64,000 nucleotides of DNA from positions 186,001 through 250,000 of the forward strand of contig JACKKJ010000003.1 of NCBI GenBank assembly GCA_024236495.1. Reading direction: 5' to 3'. The position numbers and the translations under genes were made by a program. The notes below the pieces were generated by a model. The model saw only the letters and a list, made by a program, of their open reading frames with translations, was not told the DNA's origin and made no database searches. The DNA is from Paracoccaceae bacterium (GTDB lineage: Bacteria; Pseudomonadota; Alphaproteobacteria; Rhodobacterales; Rhodobacteraceae). Each line of letters starts with the position of its first letter. The stretch's first letter is position 1. Shown one piece after another: positions 55,203 through 64,000 of the stretch.

Positions 55203-55664
55203 TCAAAGTGCGCGCACCGCCGCCAGAACCTCTTCGGCGTGCCCGGCGACCTTCACCTTGGGCCAGACCCGCGCCACGCGCCCGTCCGCCGCAATCAGGA
55301 ACGTCGCGCGTTCGATTCCCATGTAGCGGCGCCCGTACATGTTCTTTTCGACCCAGACGCCATAGCGTTCGCAGGTGTCGCTTTCGGCATCGGACGCCAG
55401 GATGATCCCCAGACCGTGCTTGCGGCAGAACTTGTCATGGGCCGCCACGCTGTCCTTCGAGAGGCCGATCACCGTCGCCCCGGCGGTGCTGAAATCGCCC
55501 GCGAGGCGGGTGAAATCCAGCGCCTCGGTGGTGCAGCCCGGCGTGTCGTCCTTGGGGTAGAAGTAAAGGACGACCGGCTTTCCCGCGAAATCCGACAGCG
55601 ATACGGTGCCGCCGCCGTCGCGGGGCAGAGAAAAACCGGGGGCAAGGTCACCGGGGTTGGGCAT
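55203..55664 (-). CDS. bcp: peroxiredoxin, BCP/PrxQ type
   Basis: This 153-residue thiol peroxidase reduces hydrogen peroxide and organic hydroperoxides. The peroxidatic C44 lies in YFYPKDDTPGCTTEA. The resolving Cys five residues later that many BCPs have is absent (the sequence continues LDF). Other candidates are the Cys of DKFCRKHG and of SDTCERYG. It is divergent from the AsmA-like gene across a repeat-bearing spacer. The neighbouring DUF455 gene may be cotranscribed. Confidence 0.93.
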   Translation of the reverse strand: MPNPGDLAPGFSLPRDGGGTVSLSDFAGKPVVLYFYPKDDTPGCTTEALDFTRLAGDFSTAGATVIGLSKDSVAAHDKFCRKHGLGIILASDAESDTCERYGVWVEKNMYGRRYMGIERATFLIAADGRVARVWPKVKVAGHAEEVLAAVRAL

Positions 55665-55734
55665 TTCCGCACTCCTTTGCGGTTGGCAATGTCTATATGT
55701 TTTAATCGCTGCCCGGCGAAGTTAAAGGGGGGCA

Positions 55735-55809
55735 GGGGCGCACGGCACAGGGGCGCACGGCACAGGGGCGCACGGCACAGCGGCGCACGGCACAGCGGCG
55801 CGCGGCACA
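55735..55809. repeat. five tandem 15-bp repeats upstream of the AsmA-like gene
   Basis: Units GGGGCGCACGGCACA occupy 55735-55749, 55750-55764 and 55765-55779. They are followed by two variants, GCGGCGCACGGCACA (55780-55794) and GCGGCGCGCGGCACA (55795-55809). The array ends 8 bp before the ATG and fills most of the divergent promoter space. It stays in frame with the gene. Confidence 0.9.
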
Positions 55810-55817
55810 GGGCGGCA

Positions 55818-58800
55818 ATGAACGAGGTCAAGGCCAAACCAGTCAGACGGCACCTGCGCTGGCCCGCGCGGGCGTTGATCTTTGCGCTGGTCGCGGTGCT
55901 TGTCTTTGGCGGTGTCGTGCTGGCGCTTGGCTTGTCCGGCCGGGCGATCTCCGCGCCGCAGTGGGTTGTCGAGGAAATCGAGGCGCGCGCCAACACCGGT
56001 CTGGCCGGGCGCGCGACGGTACGGATCGGCGCGGTCGAGGCGGTGGTGGAGGCGGGCTTCGTCCCGCGTGTCCGCCTGAAGGACGTGGCGCTCTTTTCCC
56101 CGCGCGGCCTGCGCCTGGCGACGCTTGAGCGGCTGGGGGCGAGTTTCTGGCCGCGCCCGCTTCTGGACGGCATCGTGCAGCCGCGCAGCCTGCGGCTGGT
56201 GGGCGCGCGCATCGCGCTCAGGCGGACGGCCGACGGCAGTTTCGACATTTCGCTGCCCGAGGCCGATGTCGCCCCCGACACCGCGCTGAGCCCGGGCCAG
56301 ATCCTTGACGAGATCGACCGCGCCTTCGGGTTGCCGGCGTTGCGCGGGATCGAACGGGTCGACGCCACCGGGCTGGACATCCGGTTCGACGACCTCCGTT
56401 CCGGCCAGTCCTGGAGGATTTCGGACGGGCGCATGTCGCTGACCCAGCACAGTGCACGGCTGGCCTATGACGTGGCTTTCGCGGTTGCGGGCGCCGGCGG
56501 CGACCCGGCGCAGGTCGAACTGTCCTTCTCGACCGAGAAGTCGAATTCCGAGGCGGGGATCATCGCCCGCATCACCGGCGTTCCGGCGCAGGATGTCGCG
56601 GCGCAATCGCCCGCGCTCTCCTGGCTTGGCGCGCTCGATGCGCCGATCTCGGGCGTGCTGCGCACCGGGATCGACCGCAACGGCGAGGTGCGGGTGATGC
56701 AGGCGGAACTGGATATCGGGGCGGGCGCGGTGCGGCCGAACCCGGGGGTCGCCCCCTTGCCCTTCGACCGGGCGCGGGTGGCGATGTCCTATGCGCCCGC
56801 TCGCGCCGAACTGGCGTTTTCCGAGATCGTGATCGAAAGCCCGACGCTGAACGCCTCGGGTGACGCCCAGGCCTGGTTGCAGGGGTCCAGCGACGGTTTT
56901 CCCGATTCGATGACCGTGCAACTGCGTCTGGGCCATCTTTCGGGCAACCCCGACGGCCTGTTCGCGGCGCCGCTGACCTTTGACGACGGGCTGATGGACT
57001 TCAAGCTGACGCTGAAGCCCTTCGGCGTGACGCTTGGACAGCTCAGCCTTTTCGACCAGGGCCGGCGCGTGACGCTCAGCGGTCGGGCAGAGGTCGGCGC
57101 CGAGGGCTGGGTCGTCGCCGTCGACGCCGAGATGGAACGGCTGGCCGCGCGCCGCCTGGTCGAGCTTTGGCCCCTCAAATTCGCGGCAAAGACCCGAGCC
57201 TGGCTTGGCGAGAACCTGCTTGCGGGAGAGGCTTTCGACGCGCATGGCGCGCTTCGCCTTCGTGCGGGGCAGGCGCCTGTCTTCTCGCTTGGCTTCAGGT
57301 TCCGCGATGCCTCGGTTCGTTTCATGAAGTCGATGCCGGTAATCCGGGATGGGGCGGGCTACGGGCTTCTCGACAACTTCACCTTCACGCTGGTCGCCGA
57401 ACGCGGCACGGTCGAGGCGCCGCAGGGTGGCCAGATCGCGCTGGACGGGTCGGTGATGCGGGTCGAGGATACCCGCGTCAAGCCCGCGATCGGCCAGTTC
57501 GATTTGAAGACGTCGGGCAGCATTGCCGCGACGTTGTCGTTGCTGGACCAGCCGCCGCTGGAGGTCATGAAGAAGGCGGGCAGGCCGATTGATCTGGCAC
57601 AGGGACGCGCGGTGGGAGAAACCCGACTGGTGTTGCCGTTCCGCAAGGGCCTGACCATCGCCGACGTCGACTACCGGGTGCGGGCGCAGTTGCTGGACCT
57701 GCGGTCGGAGGCCATCGTCCCCGGGCATGACCTGGCGGCCGAGCGGCTTGCGGTGACGGCCGACAAGACCGGCGTGGCGATTTCGGGGGCAGGGGACCTT
57801 TCGGGGGCGGGCTTCGACGTGACCTGGCGGCAGGCGGCGGGGGCGCAGGGGACAAGCGCCGTTGCCGGATCGGTAGACTTGTCCCGGTCGTTTCTGGATG
57901 CCTTCGGGTTGAAGTTGCCGGACGGCATGTTCTCGGGCTCGGGGAAGGGTGAGATCGCGCTGGATCTCGTCCGCGGGGAACCGACGCGCTATCGCCTGAC
58001 CTCGGGGCTTGCGGGAATCGCGATGGAGATTCCGTCGCTGGGATGGGCAAAGCCCGCATCGGCACAGGGGCGGCTTGATGTTTCGGGCGTGCTGGGGCAG
58101 CCGGCTTCAGTGGACGCGCTGGAACTGGATGCAGCGGGCCTTTCGCTGTCCGGCAGCGTCCAGTTGTCGCCCGAGGGTGCGTTTCAGGGCGCGTCCTTCC
58201 CCGCCGTATCGATTGGAGGATGGTTCGACGGGGCGGTGGTCCTGACGGGACGTGGCGCGAACCAGCCACCGGCCATCGCCGTCACCTCCGGCAGCGCCGA
58301 CCTGACGCGGGTGTCGCTGGGCGACGCAAGCCGGTCGGGCGCGCGGTCGGGGCCGATCTCCGTTGCGCTTGACCAGATTCGGGTCAGCGAGGGCATACGC
58401 CTGACCCGTTTCCGCGGTGATTTTACCGACGAGGGCGGGCTTTCGGGCCGCTTCACCGGCCTTGTGAACGGAGAGGCGCCGGTGACTGGCGCGATGGTGC
58501 CGATGGGCGGGAAGTCGGGATTTCGCGTCCAGTCGCAGGACGCGGGTGCGACGATGCGCGCGGCCGGGGTCTTTACCAAGGCACGCGGCGGCACGCTTGA
58601 TCTGGTGCTGCAGCCCGAAGGCGGAAAGGGCCGCTATGCGGGAACGGTCGAGATCGAGACGGTCCGCGTCGTGGACGCGCCAGCCCTTGCCGGGCTTCTT
58701 GATGCGATATCGGTCGTCGGGCTGATCGATCAGTTGAACGGCCCCGGCATCCTTTTCAACCATGCTTCGGGCAAGTTCCGCATGACCCCCGACGCGGTCG

Positions 58801-59087
58801 AGATCAGCGAAGGGGCGGCGACCGGCGCCTCGATGGGCATTTCAGCCGCCGGGCTTTACCGGTCCGACACCAAGGAAATCGACATCCAGGGCACGATTTC
58901 GCCCGTCTACCTTCTGAACGGCATCGGGCGGATCGTGTCGAAGAAGGGCGAGGGGCTTTTCGGTTTCAACTACGCGATGACGGGTCCGGCCTCGGCGCCC
59001 CGGATCAAGGTCAACCCGCTGTCGATCCTGACGCCGGGCATGTTCCGCGAGATCTTCCGTTCGGCGCCGCCCAGGATCGAAGAATGA
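55818..59087 (+). CDS. AsmA-like/DUF3971 envelope protein
   Basis: This 1089-residue protein has one N-terminal membrane helix ([19 protein letters not shown]) and then a very long periplasmic beta-rich region. It matches the AsmA/YhdP type: an N-terminal AsmA-like part ([20 protein letters not shown]), a middle DUF3971 region and a C-terminal AsmA_2 part ([31 protein letters not shown]). Homologues are thought to bridge the periplasm and carry phospholipids to the outer membrane. The ATG at 55818 is chosen since the frame continues upstream only through tandem repeats. It overlaps queA by ATGA. Confidence 0.87.
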   Translation: MNEVKAKPVRRHLRWPARALIFALVAVLVFGGVVLALGLSGRAISAPQWVVEEIEARANTGLAGRATVRIGAVEAVVEAGFVPRVRLKDVALFSPRGLRLATLERLGASFWPRPLLDGIVQPRSLRLVGARIALRRTADGSFDISLPEADVAPDTALSPGQILDEIDRAFGLPALRGIERVDATGLDIRFDDLRSGQSWRISDGRMSLTQHSARLAYDVAFAVAGAGGDPAQVELSFSTEKSNSEAGIIARITGVPAQDVAAQSPALSWLGALDAPISGVLRTGIDRNGEVRVMQAELDIGAGAVRPNPGVAPLPFDRARVAMSYAPARAELAFSEIVIESPTLNASGDAQAWLQGSSDGFPDSMTVQLRLGHLSGNPDGLFAAPLTFDDGLMDFKLTLKPFGVTLGQLSLFDQGRRVTLSGRAEVGAEGWVVAVDAEMERLAARRLVELWPLKFAAKTRAWLGENLLAGEAFDAHGALRLRAGQAPVFSLGFRFRDASVRFMKSMPVIRDGAGYGLLDNFTFTLVAERGTVEAPQGGQIALDGSVMRVEDTRVKPAIGQFDLKTSGSIAATLSLLDQPPLEVMKKAGRPIDLAQGRAVGETRLVLPFRKGLTIADVDYRVRAQLLDLRSEAIVPGHDLAAERLAVTADKTGVAISGAGDLSGAGFDVTWRQAAGAQGTSAVAGSVDLSRSFLDAFGLKLPDGMFSGSGKGEIALDLVRGEPTRYRLTSGLAGIAMEIPSLGWAKPASAQGRLDVSGVLGQPASVDALELDAAGLSLSGSVQLSPEGAFQGASFPAVSIGGWFDGAVVLTGRGANQPPAIAVTSGSADLTRVSLGDASRSGARSGPISVALDQIRVSEGIRLTRFRGDFTDEGGLSGRFTGLVNGEAPVTGAMVPMGGKSGFRVQSQDAGATMRAAGVFTKARGGTLDLVLQPEGGKGRYAGTVEIETVRVVDAPALAGLLDAISVVGLIDQLNGPGILFNHASGKFRMTPDAVEISEGAATGASMGISAAGLYRSDTKEIDIQGTISPVYLLNGIGRIVSKKGEGLFGFNYAMTGPASAPRIKVNPLSILTPGMFREIFRSAPPRIEE

Positions 59088-60130
59088 AGCTGTCGGATTT
59101 CGATTTCGACCTGCCCGAGGCGCTGATCGCCACGCGGCCCGCAAGTCCGCGCAGCGCCGCGCGCCTTCTGGTGGCCGAAGGCGACGGGATCGCGGACAGG
59201 GTCGTGCGCGATCTGGCCGACATCCTGCAGCCCGGCGACCGGCTTGTCCTGAACGACACGCGGGTCATTCCGGCGCGGCTGTCGGGTACGCGGACGCGGG
59301 AAACCGGGCAGGGGCCGGCCACCGCCCGGATCGAGGCGACATTGCTTGAGCCGCGTCCCGACGGAACATGGGCGGCGCTGATGAAACCCTTGCGGAAAGT
59401 GCGGGAAGGCGAGGAGATCCGCTTTTCCGACCGGCTTTCGGCCCGGGTCGAGCGGATCGCCGGGGGGCAGGCCGACCTGCGCTTCAACCTCGCGGGCGAT
59501 GATTTCGATGCGGCCCTGGCCGAGGCGGGCGACATGCCGCTGCCGCCCTACATCGCGGCGCTGCGCGCGCCGGACGCGCAGGACAAGACCGATTACCAGA
59601 CGGTCTGGGCGCGCCGGGCGGGGGCGGTGGCCGCGCCGACCGCGTCGCTGCATTTCGACGCGGAGCTGCTGGCCCGTCTGGCGGCGCGGGGCGTCACGTT
59701 CACCCATGTCACCCTGCATGTCGGCGCCGGCACCTTCCTGCCGGTCAAGGTGGAGGACGTGACGACCCACCGGATGCACGCCGAATGGGGCGAGGTCACC
59801 GAAAGCGCCGCGGCAGAGATCAACGCGACGAAAGCGGCGGGCGGACGGGTGATCCCGGTCGGGACCACCGCGCTCAGGCTGATCGAGACGGCGGCGCGGT
59901 CGGGCCGGGTCGAACCCTGGCGCGGGCCGACCGACATCTTCATCTACCCGGGCTTCGCCTTTCACGTCACCGACGCGCTCATCACCAATTTCCACCTGCC
60001 GAAATCGACGCTCCTGATGCTGGTCTCGGCGCTCATGGGCAGCGAACGGATGCGCCGGGTCTATGCCCACGCGGTCGCTTCGGGTTATCGTTTCTTCTCC
60101 TACGGCGATGCGTCGCTGCTGATTCCCTGA
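59084..60130 (+). CDS. queA: S-adenosylmethionine:tRNA ribosyltransferase-isomerase
   Basis: This 348-residue enzyme transfers the ribosyl part of SAM to 7-aminomethyl-deazaguanine in tRNA, making epoxyqueuosine. Family signatures are [15 protein letters not shown] at the start, [63 protein letters not shown] and [19 protein letters not shown]. The length is normal. No tgt gene lies within the window after it. Confidence 0.96.
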   Translation: MKLSDFDFDLPEALIATRPASPRSAARLLVAEGDGIADRVVRDLADILQPGDRLVLNDTRVIPARLSGTRTRETGQGPATARIEATLLEPRPDGTWAALMKPLRKVREGEEIRFSDRLSARVERIAGGQADLRFNLAGDDFDAALAEAGDMPLPPYIAALRAPDAQDKTDYQTVWARRAGAVAAPTASLHFDAELLARLAARGVTFTHVTLHVGAGTFLPVKVEDVTTHRMHAEWGEVTESAAAEINATKAAGGRVIPVGTTALRLIETAARSGRVEPWRGPTDIFIYPGFAFHVTDALITNFHLPKSTLLMLVSALMGSERMRRVYAHAVASGYRFFSYGDASLLIP

Positions 60131-60175
60131 AGGTCGCGGGCCGACGCGGAGGGGGGCCGATCCGGAGGAGCCGAC

Positions 60176-60526
60176 ATGACCTATCTTCTGCTGAAGGCCG
60201 CCATTTCGGGCGTCATCGTCGCGGTTGTGTCCGAGGTCGCCCGGCGCAGCCCCGGCGCGGGGGCGCTGATCGCGTCCCTTCCGCTTGTCTCGATCCTCGG
60301 GATGATCTGGCTCTGGCGCGACACCGGCGACGGCCCGCGGATCGCCGCCCATGCGACGGCAACCTTCTGGTATGTGCTGCCTTCGCTGCCGATGTTCCTG
60401 CTGTTGCCCTGGCTGATGCGCCAGGGCGTCGGGTTCTGGCTTGCCCTGGGGGCCGGATGCGTTCTGACGATCGGGCTTTACCTTGCGCTGGTCCGGATCG
60501 CGCCCCGGATCGGCCTTGCGCTTTGA
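60176..60526 (+). CDS. DUF3147 family small membrane protein
   Basis: This 116-residue protein has four hydrophobic helices (LLKAAISGVIVAVVSEVA, GALIASLPLVSILGMIWLW, ATATFWYVLPSLPMFLLLPWLM, GFWLALGAGCVLTIGLYLALV). The RRSPGAGALIASLPLVS loop matches DUF3147, a predicted four-helix inner membrane family of unknown function. It has a CCGGAGGAG ribosome site and stands 45 bp after queA. Confidence 0.87.
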   Translation: MTYLLLKAAISGVIVAVVSEVARRSPGAGALIASLPLVSILGMIWLWRDTGDGPRIAAHATATFWYVLPSLPMFLLLPWLMRQGVGFWLALGAGCVLTIGLYLALVRIAPRIGLAL

Positions 60527-60617
60527 CCGGGCCGGTTTCGGGCGCGCGGGCGTCGCTGTCGGTCCCGACGCGCGACCCCGGCCGCGCTAAGGCCACGACA
60601 GAAAACGCGGAGTTGCC

Positions 60618-61871
60618 ATGCTGACCGTTCTTCGAAATTCCTGGGCCCTGCTTCTGGGCATGATGCTTCTGATGATCGGGAACGGCGTTCAGGGCACGCT
60701 TCTGGGCATTCGCGGCGGGATCGAGGGCTTTTCGACCAGCCAGATGTCCTATGTCATGTCGGGCTATTTCCTGGGCTTCCTTTTCGGGTCGCGGATGACG
60801 CCGGGCATGATCCAGCGCGTCGGCCATGTCCGCGTCTTCGCCGCGCTCGGATCGATGATATCCGCGGTGCTGATCGCCTATGCCGCGGCGCCCGACTGGA
60901 TGGTCTGGATGGTGATGCGGGTGCTGATCGGCTTTTCCTTCTCGGGCGTCTACATCACCGCCGAAAGCTGGCTCAACAACGCCTCGACGAACGAGACGCG
61001 CGGCCAGGCGCTGTCGCTTTACATGATCATGCAGATGCTGGGGATCATCGCTTCCCAGGCGCTTTTGAACCTTGGCGACCCCTCGGGCTATTTCCTGTTC
61101 GTGATCCCCTCGATCCTCGTTTCGGTCGCCTTCACGCCGATCCTCCTGTCGGCCAGCAAGGCGCCGGCCTTCGAACTGACCAAACCCCTCGACTTCGTCA
61201 GCCTGTACCGCACCTCGCCGCTTGGCTGCGTCGGCATCTTCCTTCTGGGCGGGGTCTTTTCGGCCCAGTTCGGCATGGCCTCGGTCTGGGGGGCGTCGGT
61301 CGGGCTGAGTGTGCGGGACCTGTCGATCTTCGTTGCCAGCATCTATACCGGCGGGCTGGTCGCGCAGTATCCGATCGGCTGGCTTTCCGACCGCATGGAC
61401 CGCCGGAGACTTGTCTTCGCGCTGTCGGTGCTGGGTGCGATCGCGACCGTCATTCCGTTCGTGATCAGCGCGAACTTCTTCGTTCTGGTTCTTGTCGGGG
61501 CGATCATGGGGGGCGTGTCGAACCCGCTTTATTCGCTGCTTGTCGCCTATACGAACGACTTTCTCGATCCGCACGACATGGCCGCCGCTTCGGCCGGGCT
61601 CATCTTCATCAACGGGGTGGGCGCCATCGGCGGTCCGATCCTGACGGGCTGGATCATGGCGCAGATCGGGCCCGACGGGTTCTTCCTGTTCATCGCCGTC
61701 CTGTTCGGCGCCATGGCGGCCTATGCGGCCTGGCGGATGACGCGCCGACCGTCGCCCGCGACCGAGCATACCGGCGCCTTCACGCCGCTGTCGCCGACCG
61801 CGTCGGCCCTTGCGATCGAGGCCGTGATGGAGGCGCGCTCCGAGACCCCGCGACCGGAGGAGACGGAATAG
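60618..61871 (+). CDS. MFS transporter
   Basis: This 417-residue major facilitator protein has 12 predicted membrane helices. The MFS loop motif is present twice in form (YFLGFLFGSRMTPGMIQRVGHVR after helix 2 and YPIGWLSDRMDRRR after helix 8). It most resembles the YcaD-like group of putative sugar or drug exporters, and the substrate is unknown. A modest CGGAG ribosome site precedes it. The C-terminal 25 residues are cytoplasmic and acidic. Confidence 0.88.
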   Translation: MLTVLRNSWALLLGMMLLMIGNGVQGTLLGIRGGIEGFSTSQMSYVMSGYFLGFLFGSRMTPGMIQRVGHVRVFAALGSMISAVLIAYAAAPDWMVWMVMRVLIGFSFSGVYITAESWLNNASTNETRGQALSLYMIMQMLGIIASQALLNLGDPSGYFLFVIPSILVSVAFTPILLSASKAPAFELTKPLDFVSLYRTSPLGCVGIFLLGGVFSAQFGMASVWGASVGLSVRDLSIFVASIYTGGLVAQYPIGWLSDRMDRRRLVFALSVLGAIATVIPFVISANFFVLVLVGAIMGGVSNPLYSLLVAYTNDFLDPHDMAAASAGLIFINGVGAIGGPILTGWIMAQIGPDGFFLFIAVLFGAMAAYAAWRMTRRPSPATEHTGAFTPLSPTASALAIEAVMEARSETPRPEETE

Positions 61872-61929
61872 GTCTGGTCAAGTCCGCGCGGCCCTGCCAA
61901 CCTTGCGGGGTCGAAAGGGGGGGATCGCC

Positions 61930-62502
61930 ATGACCATCACGGGCGAGATCGTGCGCTTCTGGCTGGACGAGGTCGGGCAGGCGGGCTGGTATGCGGCTGT
62001 CGATGCGGTGGACGACGCGATCCGCGACCGCTTCGGCCCGCTGTGGCAAGAGGCCTGCGAGGGCAGCAACGTCGACTGGTGCGAAACGCCGCAAGGCGCG
62101 TTGGCCTATCTGATCCTCACCGACCAGTTTTCCCGCAACATGTTCCGGGGCGATGCGCGCGCCTTCGCGACCGACGCGGCCGCCCGCGCCGCGGCCCGGA
62201 TCGCCCTGGGCCGCGGGCTCGACCTTGCGGTCGAGGAACCCGCGCGGGTCTTCTTCTACATGCCCTTCGAGCATTCCGAGGCGCTGGAGGATCAGGACTT
62301 TGCCGTCGACCTGATGGGCCGCAACCTGCCAAAGACCGGGGCGGGCTATCTGCTGCACGCCCGCGCGCACCGGGAGGTGATCCGGCGATTCGGCCGCTTT
62401 CCGTTCCGAAACGACGCGCTTGGCCGCGAAACCACCCCCGAGGAGGCGGAGTTTCTGGCCGGCGGGGGATACGCGGCGATCGTCCGCGAACTGGGCGGCT
62501 AG
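61930..62502 (+). CDS. DUF924 family protein
   Basis: This 190-residue protein has hallmarks of DUF924/COG3803: IVRFWLDEVGQAGWYA, LAYLILTDQFSRNMFRGDARAF, RVFFYMPFEHSEALEDQ and RAHREVIRRFGRFPFRNDALGRETTPEE. The fold is all-helical and TPR-like, and the function is unknown. The start at 61930 is chosen over an ATG nine codons upstream because homologues begin near ITGEIVRFW. It is on the same strand as lpd, with a 97-bp regulatory gap. Confidence 0.9.
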   Translation: MTITGEIVRFWLDEVGQAGWYAAVDAVDDAIRDRFGPLWQEACEGSNVDWCETPQGALAYLILTDQFSRNMFRGDARAFATDAAARAAARIALGRGLDLAVEEPARVFFYMPFEHSEALEDQDFAVDLMGRNLPKTGAGYLLHARAHREVIRRFGRFPFRNDALGRETTPEEAEFLAGGGYAAIVRELGG

Positions 62503-62540
62503 CCATGCAGGCCGCGCAAGGCACCCTTACCGAGGGGCGA

Positions 62541-62569
62541 TTGCGAGTCGCTGGAAAATAGTTTAATGC
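62541..62569 (+). promoter_or_regulatory. candidate promoter of lpd
   Basis: TTGCGA (62541-62546), a 17-bp spacer and TAATGC (62564-62569) lie upstream of the lpd GTG. The -10 is a weak match and is embedded in an inverted repeat. Confidence 0.35.
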
Positions 62570-62576
62570 CAAACTA
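62559..62576. promoter_or_regulatory. palindromic operator candidate upstream of lpd
   Basis: TAGTTT and AAACTA form a perfect inverted repeat separated by AATGCC, in an AT-rich island 24 bp before the GTG. The size and composition resemble MarR-type binding sites. It covers the proposed -10, so binding would repress. Confidence 0.5.
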
Positions 62577-62599
62577 CTTTTTCTGAGGGAGGAAGAACC

Positions 62600-63994
62600 G
62601 TGGCGCAGACCTTCGACATGATCGTGATCGGTGCGGGTCCGGGCGGCTATGTGGCCGCGATCCGCGGCGCGCAGCTTGGGCTGAAGGTCGCGATCGTGGA
62701 GCGCGAACATCTGGGCGGGATCTGCCTGAACTGGGGCTGCATCCCGACGAAGGCGCTGCTGCGTTCGGCCGAGGTCTTTCACCTGATGCACCGTGCCAAG
62801 GAATTCGGGCTCAAGGCCGACGGGATCGGCTATGACCTCGACGCGGTGGTGGCGCGGTCGCGCGGCGTGGCCAAGCAGCTTTCGGGCGGGATCGGCCACC
62901 TGATGAAGAAGAACAAGGTCACGGTCTTCATGGGCGCGGCGACGCTGCCGGCGAAGGGCGTCGTTTCCGTCAAGACCGACAAGGGGTCCGAGGAGCTGAC
63001 GGCGAAGTCCATCGTCCTGGCGACCGGCGCGCGTGCCCGCGAATTGCCGGGGCTGGAGGCCGACGGCGATCTCGTCTGGGCCTACAAGCACGCGCTGCAA
63101 CCGAAGCGGATGCCGAAGAAGCTTCTGGTCATCGGCTCGGGCGCCATCGGCATCGAATTCGCCAGCTTCTTCAACACGCTCGGCGCCGAAACGACGGTGG
63201 TCGAGGTGATGGACCGTGTCCTGCCGGTCGAGGACGCCGAGATCTCCGCCTTCGCGAAGAAGCAGTTCGTCAAGCAGGGCATGAAGATCGTCGAGAAGGC
63301 GATGGTCAAGAAGCTGGACCGCAAGCCCGGCATCGGCGTGACCGCGCATATCGAGAAGGACGGCAAGACCGAGACCCAGGATTTCGACACCGTGATCTCG
63401 GCCGTGGGCATCGTCGGCAACGTGGAAAACCTGGGGCTGGAAGCGCTTGGCGTGAAGATCGACCGCACCCATGTCGTGACCGACGAATTCTGCCGCACCG
63501 GGGTCGAGGGTCTTTATGCCATCGGCGACATCGCGGGCGCGCCCTGGCTGGCGCACAAGGCCAGCCACGAAGGCGTCATGGTCGCCGAACTGATCGCGGG
63601 CGGCCATCCCCATCCGATCAAGCCGAACTCCATCGCCGGTTGCACCTATTGCCACCCGCAGGTCGCAAGCGTCGGCCTGACCGAGGCGAAGGCGAAGGAG
63701 GCGGGGCATGAGGTCAAGGTCGGCCGCTTCCCCTTCATCGGCAACGGCAAGGCGATCGCGCTTGGCGAACCCGAAGGGCTGATCAAGACCGTGTTCGATG
63801 CGAAGACCGGCGAGCTTCTTGGCGCGCATATGGTGGGCGCCGAGGTGACCGAGCTGATCCAGGGCTATGTCGTCGGCCGCACGCTGGAGACGACCGAGGG
63901 CGAGCTGATGGAAACCGTCTTCCCGCATCCGACGCTGAGCGAGATGATGCACGAGGCGGTGCTCGACGCGTACGGCCGCGCGCTCCACATCTGA
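62600..63994 (+). CDS. lpd: dihydrolipoyl dehydrogenase
   Basis: This 464-residue FAD flavoenzyme is the E3 of 2-oxoacid dehydrogenase complexes, reoxidising dihydrolipoyl groups with NAD+. The FAD motif is IGAGPGGYVAAI (10-21). The redox disulfide is C42/C47 (GGICLNWGCIPTKALL). The NAD motif is VIGSGAIGIEFASFF, the second FAD motif is GLYAIGDIAG, and the C-terminal catalytic pair lies in HPTLSEMMHEAV. The GTG start follows a strong GAGGGAGGAAG site. No E1/E2 genes are visible upstream, so this copy is either free-standing or followed by genes beyond the window. Confidence 0.96.
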   Translation: MAQTFDMIVIGAGPGGYVAAIRGAQLGLKVAIVEREHLGGICLNWGCIPTKALLRSAEVFHLMHRAKEFGLKADGIGYDLDAVVARSRGVAKQLSGGIGHLMKKNKVTVFMGAATLPAKGVVSVKTDKGSEELTAKSIVLATGARARELPGLEADGDLVWAYKHALQPKRMPKKLLVIGSGAIGIEFASFFNTLGAETTVVEVMDRVLPVEDAEISAFAKKQFVKQGMKIVEKAMVKKLDRKPGIGVTAHIEKDGKTETQDFDTVISAVGIVGNVENLGLEALGVKIDRTHVVTDEFCRTGVEGLYAIGDIAGAPWLAHKASHEGVMVAELIAGGHPHPIKPNSIAGCTYCHPQVASVGLTEAKAKEAGHEVKVGRFPFIGNGKAIALGEPEGLIKTVFDAKTGELLGAHMVGAEVTELIQGYVVGRTLETTEGELMETVFPHPTLSEMMHEAVLDAYGRALHI

Positions 63995-64000
63995 AGGGGA

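Noticed and set aside
55173..55817. N-terminal extension of the AsmA-like protein back to an ATG at 55173
   Set aside because: The extension runs antisense through bcp and then through 15-bp tandem repeats. The ATG at 55818 is followed directly by a proper membrane anchor.

Overview
The window is chromosomal DNA from a high-GC alphaproteobacterium, almost certainly of the Rhodobacteraceae. The evidence is strong GC bias at third codon positions, a 14-gene-type nuo operon carrying the extra small reading frames known from Rhodobacter and Paracoccus, the order nuo-birA-coaX-rnj, and several small families typical of the group (DUF5337, DUF5333, Hint-domain protein). Coding density is very high and nearly all genes are housekeeping. 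I see no rRNA, tRNA, CRISPR array, prophage, transposase or plasmid gene.

Layout. 1-13468: the distal part of the complex I operon, all on the + strand: nuoE (C-terminal end only), F, G, H, I, J, K, L, M, N, interleaved with small membrane or accessory ORFs. 13458-16718: catalytic-only birA, coaX and RNase J in the same run. 16782-22109, - strand: RhlE-type helicase, an unrecognised conserved-looking protein, prfC and a MOSC protein, with a 580-bp non-coding gap at 19243-19822. 22189-26502: Hint-domain protein, SDR, unusual histidine phosphatase, orphan ABC ATPase and WYL regulator. 26728-29454: tatABC plus a DUF815 ATPase. 29474-32128, - strand: surE-pcm-nlpD-like. 32326-33689: SDR and bioY. 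33738-37737, - strand: radA-cvpA-purF-DUF1284. 37893-44097: ABC-F protein with a coupled racemase-like CoA enzyme, a RamA-like ferredoxin/ASKHA protein and a second class III CoA-transferase. 44212-50217: DsbA-like oxidoreductase, aminotransferase, cell-wall amidase and PBP1A. 50311-55664: prfB, DUF2189 protein, the M23 peptidase-bactofilin pair, DUF455 protein and peroxiredoxin. 55818-63994: AsmA-like giant, queA, DUF3147, MFS, DUF924 and lpd.

How the genes fit together. The main functional blocks are respiration (complex I), Tat export, envelope construction and shape (amidase, PBP1A, two M23 proteins, bactofilin, AsmA-like protein), translation termination (RF2, RF3), tRNA queuosine synthesis, and cofactor supply (biotin ligase and BioY, pantothenate kinase). 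Many neighbours overlap by ATGA or GTGA, suggesting translational coupling.

I found no convincing new defence or biosynthetic system. The best second-look items are small. An 11-bp-phased tandem repeat lies directly upstream of an apparently leaderless ABC-F gene. A good promoter overlaps the first possible start codon of PBP1A and argues for re-annotation. A palindrome sits on the putative -10 of lpd. TatB and TatC have oppositely charged tails. One Hint protein and one histidine phosphatase lack a canonical residue. What looks like a decayed DUF3291 gene lies inside the nuo operon.
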